Translations under genes and position numbers: made by a program | DNA from: Phytoactinopolyspora endophytica | GTDB lineage: Bacteria; Actinomycetota; Actinomycetes; Jiangellales; Jiangellaceae | NCBI RefSeq assembly: GCF_004138495.1 | Contig: NZ_ML142858.1 | Location: forward strand, 157,785 to 167,948 | Reading direction: 5' to 3' | DNA length: 10,164 nt | Shown here: positions 1-6,603 of the stretch, piece after piece | Numbering within the stretch: position 1 is the stretch's first letter | Layout of the letters: each line of letters starts with the position of its first letter | The notes under the pieces: generated by a model | Databases searched by the model: none | Told to the model about the DNA's origin: nothing | The model's input: the letters and a program-made list of their open reading frames with translations, nothing else

Positions 1-708
1 ACTCGGTAGTGAACACTTCAAGCATGGAGGCAGCCTCGGCGACGTCAGCAGACTGCAGGTTCCATGGGGAGAACGGGCCGGGCGTCGGTAAGTCGGGACT
101 CGTCGCGTGGATGAACTGACGGAAGGTCATGGGCAGCACGATCCGAAACGGGTTGTGTGCGTCGCCGGTACGGCCGGCCCCGAGATCTCGAATAGCTTGT
201 GCGGCACTTGACGCGGACGAACCAGCGAGGACGACTGTGTGCCCGCCAAAGCTCGTGTTGTCACGCAGACTTTGATCTCGGCCGTCCAGCCGTCAACCGC
301 CGTGATCTCGTCAATGATCCATGCACGCGGTGCGCCTCCAGCGGCGCGTGTGAGGTCTGTGGCCAGGGCAATCGCGCGGCGAAGATCATGCGCGGTGAGC
401 GTGTCCGCTGGGAGGTAAATGGGTTGCCATGGGTCGACGTCTGACCGGGCGCATAGTTCAGCGATGAGGTCCTTGAGGGCAACGGACTTTCCTACCCGCC
501 GCGGGCCACGAAGCAGGTAGAGCCCGTCTCCTAGCGCAGCGTGTGCGACATCTTCCAGCACAGCGGACCGGTAGCCCAGGTCGTACGCTGCCCGAGGGCT
601 GAGGGCGCGGTCGGATGCTACCCACGCAGTCGGGTCGGAGCCGGTCGCAGCAGCTCGCCACCAGGGGTTGTGCTGCCGGAGAAAGTCCTTCAAAGCATCG
701 TCTCGCAT
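1..708 (-). pseudogene. AAA_14-type P-loop ATPase, frameshifted and cut by the window edge
   Basis: The first 146 codons (708 down to 271) encode an NPWW motif at residues 14-17, a Walker A loop GPRRVGKS at 68-75 and a Walker B AWIIDE at 129-134. This is the layout of the AAA_14 ATPases that usually carry a C-terminal DUF4143 domain and reach roughly 400-450 residues. After K146 the original frame gives unrelated sequence and stops at 127. One extra base next to 270-271 restores a sensible reading: LRDNTSFGG, then TVVLAGSSAS (sensor-1-like), then a GR...FR.VLPMTFRQFI stretch typical of the family, open to base 1. I therefore infer a single-base deletion, or a sequencing error. ATG at 708 is the only sensible start, because an in-frame stop lies at 721-723; no good Shine-Dalgarno is visible. 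Base composition looks less GC-rich than its neighbours. The cellular role of the family is poorly known. Confidence 0.8.
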
Positions 709-738
709 GGGGATCCATGCCTAGGCAATGTTAGTGGG

Positions 739-839
739 TTTGGCCAGCGAACTAGCCAAAGAAGCCCATCTTTGGCTCAAACTTGAACCAAAAATGGGCT
801 TCTTTGGTCTATGCAGAGACCAAAGAAGCCCCGTTTTGG
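739..839. repeat. Ladder of alternating TTTGG / CCAAA half-sites, 32-bp period
   Basis: TTTGG occurs at 739, 771, 803 and 835, and CCAAA at 756, 788 and 820. Spacings alternate exactly 17, 15, 17, 15, 17, 15. The three 20-base units bounded by CCAAA and TTTGG (756-775, 788-807, 820-839) share a core: reading the middle one on the minus strand, units 1 and 2 differ at one position, and unit 3 at three positions from unit 1. Unit 1 extends to a perfect 9-bp inverted repeat, 754-762 with 769-777. The array begins 31 bases upstream of the ATPase start. The first half-site lies just upstream of a possible minus-strand -10 (TAACAT, 733-728). I read it as a multi-site operator for that gene; the binding protein is unknown. 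Confidence 0.75.
796..831 (-). terminator. Possible terminator hairpin downstream of pccB, inside the half-site ladder
   Basis: Bases 796-810 and 817-831 are a perfect 15-bp inverted repeat around a 6-base loop. On the minus strand the stem is followed at once by A then five T (795-790); on the plus strand it is followed by CG then four T (834-837). It lies about 100 bases beyond the pccB stop, so it could end pccB transcription before the ATPase gene. It shares bases with repeat units 2 and 3, so terminator and operator roles cannot be separated by reading. Confidence 0.4.
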
Positions 840-932
840 AACGAGCGCGCTTTCTTCGGATCAGATGCGCAGGCGGGGCGGATTCTGCCCGTTGAGTATG
901 CGTGGCAGCGTCAACGCGGAATGGCGACGTGC

Positions 933-2534
933 CTACAACGGTATGTTGCCGTGCTTCTTCGGCGGCAGGGTCTCCCGCTTGGTGCGCAGGGCGCGCAGCG
1001 CCTGGGCGACGGCGGACCGGGTGCGGGACGGCTCGATGACGGCGTCGACGTAACCGTACTCGGCGGCGGTGTACGGGTTGGCCAGGGTGTCCTCATAGTC
1101 AGTGATGAGTTCGGCCCGCCGTGCCTCCGGATCCTCGTGCTCGGCGAGCTCGCGACGGTACAGGATGCTGACCGCGCCCTGTGCGCCCATCACCGCGATC
1201 TGCGCCGACGGCCACGCCAGGTTGACGTCGGCGCCCAAGTGCTTCGAGCCCATGACGTCGTACGCGCCGCCGTAGGCCTTACGGGTGATGACCGTGACCA
1301 GCGGCACGGTCGCCTCGGCGTAGGCGTAGATCAGTTTGGCGCCGCGCCGGATGATGCCGTCCCATTCCTGGGAGGTCCCGGGCAGGAACCCGGGCACGTC
1401 GACGAAGGTCAGCACCGGGATGTTGAACGCGTCACAAGTGCGCACGAACCGCGCGGCCTTCTCCGAGGCGTCGATGTCCAGGGTGCCGGCCAGGTGCATC
1501 GGCTGATTGGCGATGACGCCGACGGACTGCCCGCCGATCCGCCCGAAACCGACGACGATGTTCGGTGCGAACAGCGGCTGCACCTCCAAGAAATCGGACT
1601 CGTCGGCGGTCTTATCACAGACGAGTTCGATCACCGTGTGCATGTCGTACGGCTGGTTCGGGCTGTCCGGGATCAGCGTGTCCAGGGTCCGATCGTGATC
1701 GGTGACCTCGTAGACCGGCTCGGAGACCTCGTATGTGGGCGGCTCGTCGAGGTTATTCTGCGGCAGGTAGGACAGCAGCGCCTTGACGTAGTCGATGGCG
1801 TCGCCCTCGTCGGACGCCATGTAGTGCGCGTTGCCGCTCTTGGTGTTGTGCGTGTGCGCGCCGCCGAGCTCCTCCATGCTGACGTCCTCGCCGGTGACCG
1901 TCTTGATGACGTCCGGTCCGGTGATGAACATCTGCGACGTCTGGTCCACCATGACGGTGAAGTCGGTCAGCGCGGGCGAGTACACGTGCCCGCCCGCCGC
2001 GGCCCCCATGATCAGTGAGATCTGCGGGATGACGCCGGAGGCCAGCGTGTTGCGGCGGAAGATCTCGCCGTACAGCCCGAGCGAGACCACTCCTTCTTGG
2101 ATACGGGCCCCGCCGCCCTCGTTGATCCCGATCAGCGGGCAGCCGGTCTTCAACGCGAAGTCGATGATCTTGACGATCTTCTCGCCATACACCTGGCCCA
2201 GGCTGCCGCCGAACACGGTCACGTCCTGGCTGAACAGCGCGACCTGCCGGCCCGCGACGGTGCCGATGCCGGTGACGACGCCGTCACCATACGGCCGGTT
2301 CTTCTCCATGCCGAACATCGTCGAACGATGACGGGCCAGCTCGTCGAACTCCACGAACGACCCCTCGTCCAGCAGCATCTCGATCCGCTCGCGGGCGGTC
2401 TTCTTGCCCTTGGCGTGCTGCTTCTCCACGGCACGCGACGAGCCCGCATGCACCGCGTCCTCGATGCGGTTGCGCAGGTCGGCGATCTTGCCCGCGGTGG
2501 TGTGAATGTCCGGGCCCTCGTGGCTGGCGGTCAT
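933..2534 (-). CDS. pccB: Acyl-CoA (propionyl-CoA) carboxylase beta subunit, carboxyltransferase
   Basis: The product has 533 residues, the normal length for actinobacterial PccB/AccD5. It is the carboxyltransferase of a biotin-dependent complex that moves CO2 from carboxybiotin to propionyl-CoA (or acetyl-CoA), giving methylmalonyl-CoA or malonyl-CoA in the cytoplasm. The N-terminal crotonase-like half carries GGGARIQEG (140-148) and [13 protein letters not shown] (177-189). The C-terminal half carries [12 protein letters not shown] (379-390) and [12 protein letters not shown] (419-430). The Asp at 426 matches the position known in Streptomyces coelicolor PccB (Asp422) to favour propionyl-CoA, so a propionyl preference is likely. 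The ATG at 2534 is chosen over the longer open frame because GGAGG lies 5 bases upstream (2544-2540) and the protein then starts at the usual place. Neither the biotinylated alpha subunit nor an epsilon subunit gene is visible in the window. Confidence 0.96.
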   Translation of the reverse strand: MTASHEGPDIHTTAGKIADLRNRIEDAVHAGSSRAVEKQHAKGKKTARERIEMLLDEGSFVEFDELARHRSTMFGMEKNRPYGDGVVTGIGTVAGRQVALFSQDVTVFGGSLGQVYGEKIVKIIDFALKTGCPLIGINEGGGARIQEGVVSLGLYGEIFRRNTLASGVIPQISLIMGAAAGGHVYSPALTDFTVMVDQTSQMFITGPDVIKTVTGEDVSMEELGGAHTHNTKSGNAHYMASDEGDAIDYVKALLSYLPQNNLDEPPTYEVSEPVYEVTDHDRTLDTLIPDSPNQPYDMHTVIELVCDKTADESDFLEVQPLFAPNIVVGFGRIGGQSVGVIANQPMHLAGTLDIDASEKAARFVRTCDAFNIPVLTFVDVPGFLPGTSQEWDGIIRRGAKLIYAYAEATVPLVTVITRKAYGGAYDVMGSKHLGADVNLAWPSAQIAVMGAQGAVSILYRRELAEHEDPEARRAELITDYEDTLANPYTAAEYGYVDAVIEPSRTRSAVAQALRALRTKRETLPPKKHGNIPL

Positions 2535-2539
2535 ATGTC

Positions 2540-2568
2540 CCTCCGGTCGCTGGTCCCCCAGCAGGGTA
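2540..2568 (-). promoter_or_regulatory. pccB leader: ribosome binding site, small hairpin and possible -10
   Basis: On the minus strand, TACCCT (2568-2563) fits TANNNT as a -10, but no clear -35 is seen 17-18 bases further up. A short hairpin (GCTGG at 2549-2553 with CCAGC at 2558-2562, 4-base loop) sits directly before the Shine-Dalgarno GGAGG (2544-2540). The ribosome binding site is strong; the promoter call is tentative. Confidence 0.4.
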
Positions 2569-2616
2569 GACCAGAACACATCGGGACTGTTGCGATGAAC
2601 CTCACCCTGCCGATGT

Positions 2617-2629
2617 GTCACCCCGTGAC
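2617..2629. promoter_or_regulatory. Short palindrome upstream of pccB, possible operator
   Basis: GTCAC, three C, GTGAC: perfect 5-bp arms about 50 bases upstream of the tentative pccB -10. It could be a repressor or activator site. A chance palindrome of this length is also plausible. Confidence 0.25.
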
Positions 2630-2646
2630 CTGCACCACTGATGCTT

Positions 2647-2720
2647 GACCGGTTTCGCGCCGCGACCGGTTTCGCGCCGCGACCGGTTTCGCGCCGCGAC
2701 CGGCTTCGCGCCGCGACCGG
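2647..2720. repeat. 17-bp tandem repeat, about 4.4 copies, between the lipoprotein gene and pccB
   Basis: Three identical copies of GACCGGTTTCGCGCCGC (2647-2663, 2664-2680, 2681-2697) are followed by a fourth with one change (2698-2714, T to C at 2704) and a six-base partial copy ending at 2720. Each unit contains the self-complementary ACCGGT (changed in copy 4), and each unit with the next base pair contains TCGCG-C-CGCGA, so the array is dense in small palindromes. It lies 33 bases beyond the lipoprotein stop and more than 110 bases upstream of pccB. It may be a minisatellite, a protein-binding array or part of a terminator. Seventeen is not a multiple of three, so it is not a coding repeat. 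Confidence 0.9.
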
Positions 2721-2753
2721 CCGGTCCGCTCTCCGGCGTGGCTCGGCCATTGC

Positions 2754-3758
2754 TCAGTTCAGCGACGGCATCTCCACCGCGAGCCCGGTCAGGTCACGCG
2801 TGGCGGCCATCTGGAAGATCGTGATGGCCGACGCGTCGGGCGTGTGTGTGACTTCCATCCGCACGATGTGCTCGCCTTCGAGGATCTCCACGTCGGGATT
2901 GGTGAAGTAGTCCGCGTAGGGGCGGCTGACCAAAGCGGACTCACCGGAGGTCACGGCCTCGTCCATCTCGGCAGCCAGGCGTTCGCCGTCGCTCACCGAC
3001 GTGGTCATCGTGCACAGAACGCTGACTGGCGTGTCCGGGTCGTCTTCGTCGGGTCGCACCCCGAGACCGGTCGGATACGGGTCGGCCTGAATGAACTGGG
3101 CAGCGACGACGTCGCCCAGGCAGTCGGCGAGTTCGCCGATCACCGGTGCGTCGGCCAGGCTGGTCTCGCCCGAGTCGACGACGGACAGGTCTGCCGATTG
3201 GCCACCCACGACCGCGTCGGAGCCGACCGGCTGCACGTTCGGCGCGGAGACGCTGACGGGCTGCGACGGATCCATCTCCAACGTCAGGACGGGGTCGCCG
3301 GACCATCCGGAGGCAGTCGCCGCGGCCGTGATCTCGTCGGCGTCCTGTCCGCCTTCGATCAGCGACACGACGTGGGGCGGTTGACCCACCGAGATGAGGG
3401 ACTCGCTCGCCACGAGATCGATACCGAGCACGTCCGGCAGCTGTTCCCGGTACGGGTACAGCTGGTCCGCGCCCCAACCGGTCAGGCTCCCCCAGGTCCC
3501 CTTGAACGTCCCGCCTGAGGCCTCGTCGATGCGGGCGGCGTCGCCGAACGAGATGTGCTGTGACGTGGCGGAAGTGGCCTCGAGGCGGGCGAGCGCCTGC
3601 CGCAACGCGGTACCGTCCGAGCCGGATCCGCCGTCGTCGCCCCCACATGCCGCGACGGCCAACGCCGCCACGGCGAGCGTCAAGGGCGCGACGGTACGCA
3701 TCCGCGCGGTACGCCCGCGCCCGCGTGGAAAGTTGGCAGTCGATCGGTCCGTAGGCAC
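2754..3758 (-). CDS. Secreted lipoprotein of unknown function
   Basis: The 334-residue product has a basic N-terminal segment (RGRGRTARMR, 12-21), a hydrophobic stretch (23-37) and a lipobox LAVAAC with the lipidated Cys at 38, followed by a Gly/Asp/Ser-rich linker. It should be exported and anchored to the outer face of the membrane. The mature part is acidic and has two cysteines (213 and 249) that could form a disulfide. I do not recognise the family and infer no function. The GTG at 3758 is preferred because a TANNNT hexamer ends exactly six bases upstream, as in leaderless actinobacterial genes. An internal ATG at 3701 (residue 20) would also leave a complete signal peptide. The gene is divergent from ppc and reads towards pccB, with 219 bases between them. 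Confidence 0.85.
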   Translation of the reverse strand: MPTDRSTANFPRGRGRTARMRTVAPLTLAVAALAVAACGGDDGGSGSDGTALRQALARLEATSATSQHISFGDAARIDEASGGTFKGTWGSLTGWGADQLYPYREQLPDVLGIDLVASESLISVGQPPHVVSLIEGGQDADEITAAATASGWSGDPVLTLEMDPSQPVSVSAPNVQPVGSDAVVGGQSADLSVVDSGETSLADAPVIGELADCLGDVVAAQFIQADPYPTGLGVRPDEDDPDTPVSVLCTMTTSVSDGERLAAEMDEAVTSGESALVSRPYADYFTNPDVEILEGEHIVRMEVTHTPDASAITIFQMAATRDLTGLAVEMPSLN

Positions 3759-3764
3759 GCGATG

Positions 3765-3770
3765 ACTCTA
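3765..3770 (-). promoter_or_regulatory. -10 element for a leaderless lipoprotein transcript
   Basis: The minus strand reads TAGAGT (3770-3765), then six bases, then GTG at 3758. This places the expected transcription start at or next to the start codon. There is no Shine-Dalgarno and no clear -35. Confidence 0.5.
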
Positions 3771-3796
3771 GCGTCGCGCGGTGTGCGAGTCCGCTC

Positions 3797-3848
3797 GAAT
3801 ATTCCGGAACTTTCCTTCAAAAGGCGCATACACCCGGCTGACTTCAGC
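3797..3848. promoter_or_regulatory. Cluster of small palindromes between the divergent lipoprotein and ppc genes
   Basis: In an AT-richer stretch, GAATATTC (3797-3804) overlaps TTCCGGAA (3802-3809). They are followed by CCTT-CAA-AAGG (3814-3824) and GCTGA-CT-TCAGC (3837-3848). The last lies about where the -35 of the ppc promoter should be. These are plausible operator sites for one or both genes; which regulator would bind is unknown. Confidence 0.35.
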
Positions 3849-3866
3849 GCGACATGGGAGAGGCCG

Positions 3867-3872
3867 TACGCT
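3867..3872 (+). promoter_or_regulatory. -10 element for a leaderless ppc transcript
   Basis: TACGCT fits TANNNT and ends seven bases before the GTG at 3880. The start codon lacks a Shine-Dalgarno, which agrees with a leaderless mRNA. No consensus -35 is seen. Confidence 0.5.
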
Positions 3873-3879
3873 AGGCGCC

Positions 3880-6528
3880 GTGTCTCCTACCGCAACCGGT
3901 TCCCGTGAGGCTGCCCGCTTTGAGATGCCGGACGCGCTGCGTGCCGACGTCCGAGCGCTCGGTGAAGCCCTCGGTCAAGTATTACGTGAGTACGGCGGGC
4001 AGGGGTTGCTCGATGACGTCGAGCACCTGCGCGAGTTGGTCATAGCCTCACACCACGAGGATCAGACAGTCGCCGACGACGCTGCCACCCGAGCCGAGCG
4101 ATTGGTTGAGTCGTGGCAGGTCGAACGCTGTGAGGAGGTGGCGCGGGCATTCACGGTCTACTTCCACCTGGTGAATGCCGCCGAGGAGTACCACCGGATC
4201 CGTGCGCTGCGCGCCGGCGACAGCACCGAGGGCCGCTCGGCTGGGGCGACGTCGCAGGCCATCGCCGAGATCACGGCGCTGGCGGGGGAGGAAGAAGCCA
4301 GCGCGTTGCTGGCCGGGCTGGAGTTCCGCCCCGTCCTGACGGCCCATCCGACGGAAGCGCGCCGACGAGCGATCGTGACGGCGATCCGCAGCGTCACAGA
4401 ACTGCTGGAGCGCCGGGACGACCCCCGGCTGGGCACCTCGGAAGCCGCTGAGACGCACAGGCTGCTCCTGGAGAGCGTCGACGTCCTCTGGCGGACCGCC
4501 CCGCTGCGAGCGGAGCGGCCGGGCCCGCTGGACGAGGTCCGTACGGCCATGTCCGCGTTCGACGACGTGCTGTTCCACGTCGTGCCGCAGGTGTACCGGC
4601 GGGCTGATGCCGCGCTCGGTGAGGACCCAGAGGTGCGAGCTCCCAGAGTGCCGGCCTTCGTGCGCCTCGGGTCGTGGATCGGCGGCGACCGGGACGGCAA
4701 CCCGAATGTGACCAGCGCCATCACCCGTCAGGCGATGGCGATTCAGTCCGACCACGTGCTCGACGCCCTGGAAGCGGCGTGTGCACAGGCCGGGCGCGGA
4801 CTGACGTTGGACGCCTCGACGACGCCACCGTCGCCGGAAGTCAGCCGGATGCTCTCGGATGCCGAGGCCAGCCAGCCTGAGGCGTTCGCGGACCTCGCGG
4901 CCCGATCGCCGAACGAGCCACACCGTATCGCGCTGTTGTATGCCGCGGCACGGGTGGCGGCGACCAAGAGGCGCGATGCCGACCTGGCCTACGAGAATGC
5001 GTCGGAGCTCCTCGACGAGCTGCGCACGATCCAGGCGAGCCTGGTGCAGGCGGGCGCGGCCCGGCAGGCGTACGGGGACCTTCAGAGCCTGGTATGGCAG
5101 GTGGAGTCGTTCGGCTTCCACCTCGCCGAGCTCGAAGTCCGCCAGCACAGCGCAGTGCACAAGGCTGCGCTCGAGGAGGTCAAGGCCGGCGGGCAGCTGT
5201 CCGATCGCACCCAGGAGGTGCTGGCCACGATCCGGGTGATGGCCCAGATCCAGGCCCGCTTCGGCGCGGATGCCTGCCGCCGGTATGTCATCTCGTTCAC
5301 CCAGTCCGCCGACGACGTCGCCACCGTGTATGAACTCGTCCGGCACGCTCTGGACGGCAGGACGATGGCGCTGGACGTCGTCCCGCTCTTCGAGACCGGA
5401 GACGACCTCGAAGCGTCCGTACCCGTGCTCGACGGCGTGCTGGAACTGCCGCAGGTACAGGCGCGGCTGGACGAGACCGACCGCAGGTACGAGGTGATGC
5501 TCGGGTACTCCGACTCCGCCAAGGACGTCGGCCCGGTGTCCGCCACCCTGAAGCTCTACGACGCGCAGGCCCGGTTGGCCGAGTGGGCGGCGCAGCACAA
5601 GATCACCCTGACGATGTTCCACGGCCGTGGCGGTGCACTCGGCCGCGGCGGTGGCCCGGCGAACCGTGCGGTGCTGGCTCAGGCACCTGGCTCCGTCGAC
5701 GGCCGGTTCAAACTGACTGAGCAGGGTGAGGTCATCTTCGCCCGGTACGGGAACCGGGCGATCGCCCGCCGCCACATCGAGCAGGTGGCGTCCGCGGTGC
5801 TGCTGGCGTCGACACCAGAGGTGGAGGAGCGGGCCCGCGATGCCGCCGTGACGTTCGCAGACCTCGCGTCCACCCTCGATGCCGCCGCCAAGGAGGCATA
5901 CCACGCGCTGGTCAGGACGGACGGGTTCCCTGAGTGGTTCGCCCGCGTGACGCCGCTGGAGGAGGTCGGCTCGCTGCCGCTGGGCTCCCGGCCCGCTCGC
6001 CGCGGCCTGACGGTGTCGTCGCTGGACGACCTGCGGGCCATCCCGTGGGTGTTCTCGTGGGCGCAGACCAGAGTGAACCTGCCCGGATGGTTCGGCTTGG
6101 GGACAGGCCTGGCCGCCGTGGGAGATATCGATCTGCTGCGCCGGGCCCGCGACGAGTGGCCCCTGTTCACGGTGATGCTGGAGAACGCCGAGATGTCGCT
6201 GGCGAAGACCGACCGGCGGATCGCGGCCCGGTACCTGGCGCTGGGTGATCGTCCCGAGCTGACCGAGATGATCCTCGCTGAGCACGAGCTGACCACGGAA
6301 TGGGTACTGAATGTGACCGAGCACTCGCGGCTGCTTGAGGACCGTCGCGTGCTGGGGCGGGCCGTCGCGCTCCGCAACCCGTACGTCGACGCGCTGTCCT
6401 ACCTGCAGGTGCGTGCGCTGCGGACGCTGCGCGACGGTGACGACGGCGCGACCGACGAGGACAAGGTCCGCAAGCTGCTCCAGATCAGCGTGAACGGCGT
6501 CGCCGCCGGCCTGCAGAACACCGGCTGA
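3880..6528 (+). CDS. ppc: Phosphoenolpyruvate carboxylase
   Basis: The enzyme adds bicarbonate to phosphoenolpyruvate to form oxaloacetate and phosphate, replenishing the TCA cycle in the cytoplasm. The product has 882 residues, close to the E. coli length of 883. Visible motifs are LTAHPTEARRR with the catalytic His at 156, GGDRDGN (268-274), GYSDSAKD (542-549) and FHGRGGALGRGG (580-591). In the last, H581, R583 and R589 match E. coli H579, R581 and R587. The C-terminus QNTG matches the E. coli end, whose Asn binds the inhibitor aspartate, so aspartate inhibition is probably kept. GTG at 3880 is chosen because a -10 hexamer lies just upstream; the open frame runs back to 3781 but would read through that promoter. 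The gene is convergent with the GIDE gene and separated from it by a hairpin. Confidence 0.97.
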   Translation: MSPTATGSREAARFEMPDALRADVRALGEALGQVLREYGGQGLLDDVEHLRELVIASHHEDQTVADDAATRAERLVESWQVERCEEVARAFTVYFHLVNAAEEYHRIRALRAGDSTEGRSAGATSQAIAEITALAGEEEASALLAGLEFRPVLTAHPTEARRRAIVTAIRSVTELLERRDDPRLGTSEAAETHRLLLESVDVLWRTAPLRAERPGPLDEVRTAMSAFDDVLFHVVPQVYRRADAALGEDPEVRAPRVPAFVRLGSWIGGDRDGNPNVTSAITRQAMAIQSDHVLDALEAACAQAGRGLTLDASTTPPSPEVSRMLSDAEASQPEAFADLAARSPNEPHRIALLYAAARVAATKRRDADLAYENASELLDELRTIQASLVQAGAARQAYGDLQSLVWQVESFGFHLAELEVRQHSAVHKAALEEVKAGGQLSDRTQEVLATIRVMAQIQARFGADACRRYVISFTQSADDVATVYELVRHALDGRTMALDVVPLFETGDDLEASVPVLDGVLELPQVQARLDETDRRYEVMLGYSDSAKDVGPVSATLKLYDAQARLAEWAAQHKITLTMFHGRGGALGRGGGPANRAVLAQAPGSVDGRFKLTEQGEVIFARYGNRAIARRHIEQVASAVLLASTPEVEERARDAAVTFADLASTLDAAAKEAYHALVRTDGFPEWFARVTPLEEVGSLPLGSRPARRGLTVSSLDDLRAIPWVFSWAQTRVNLPGWFGLGTGLAAVGDIDLLRRARDEWPLFTVMLENAEMSLAKTDRRIAARYLALGDRPELTEMILAEHELTTEWVLNVTEHSRLLEDRRVLGRAVALRNPYVDALSYLQVRALRTLRDGDDGATDEDKVRKLLQISVNGVAAGLQNTG

Positions 6529-6539
6529 TCGTGCCTTGC

Positions 6540-6594
6540 CCATGATCATGAACATTTGCCGTGCTATTCACACGGTGAATGTTCATGATCATGG
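6540..6594. terminator. Hairpin between convergent ppc and GIDE-domain genes
   Basis: Bases 6540-6556 and 6578-6594 form a perfect 17-bp inverted repeat. Inside it a further 5-bp stem (6559-6563 with 6571-6575) continues after a 2x2 internal loop, leaving a 7-base loop. It starts 12 bases after the ppc stop and ends 10 bases before the other gene's stop, the expected place for a shared two-way terminator. Neither side has a T-run, so it would be a stem-only type. The arms are unusually AT-rich for this genome and contain the self-complementary CATGATCATG. Confidence 0.7.
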
Positions 6595-6603
6595 AAGAAG
6601 GTC

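Noticed and set aside
265..276. Programmed ribosomal frameshift
   Set aside because: No slippery heptamer and no obvious nearby stimulatory structure; a mutation or sequencing error is simpler.
739..839. CRISPR array
   Set aside because: The period is short (32 bases), the units alternate in orientation, the sequence between half-sites is itself conserved, so there are no unique spacers, and no cas genes are near.
840..932. Short carboxylase epsilon-subunit gene after pccB
   Set aside because: Only 93 bases are available before the repeat array, and no start, ribosome site or family-like sequence is seen on the minus strand.
783..2018. 411-codon open frame on the plus strand
   Set aside because: It lies antisense to pccB, whose motifs are unmistakable. 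Its composition is the low-complexity Val/Arg/Gly/Asp type typical of a GC-rich shadow frame.
2535..2750. N-terminal extension of pccB to an upstream start
   Set aside because: The extension would be read through the 17-bp tandem repeat and lacks homology; the ATG at 2534 has an excellent ribosome site.
3781..3879. Longer ppc starting at GTG 3781
   Set aside because: It would run through the palindromes and the -10 hexamer, and adds residues not expected in the family.
4048..6555. 835-codon open frame on the minus strand
   Set aside because: It is antisense to ppc through nearly its whole length and shows no recognisable motifs.
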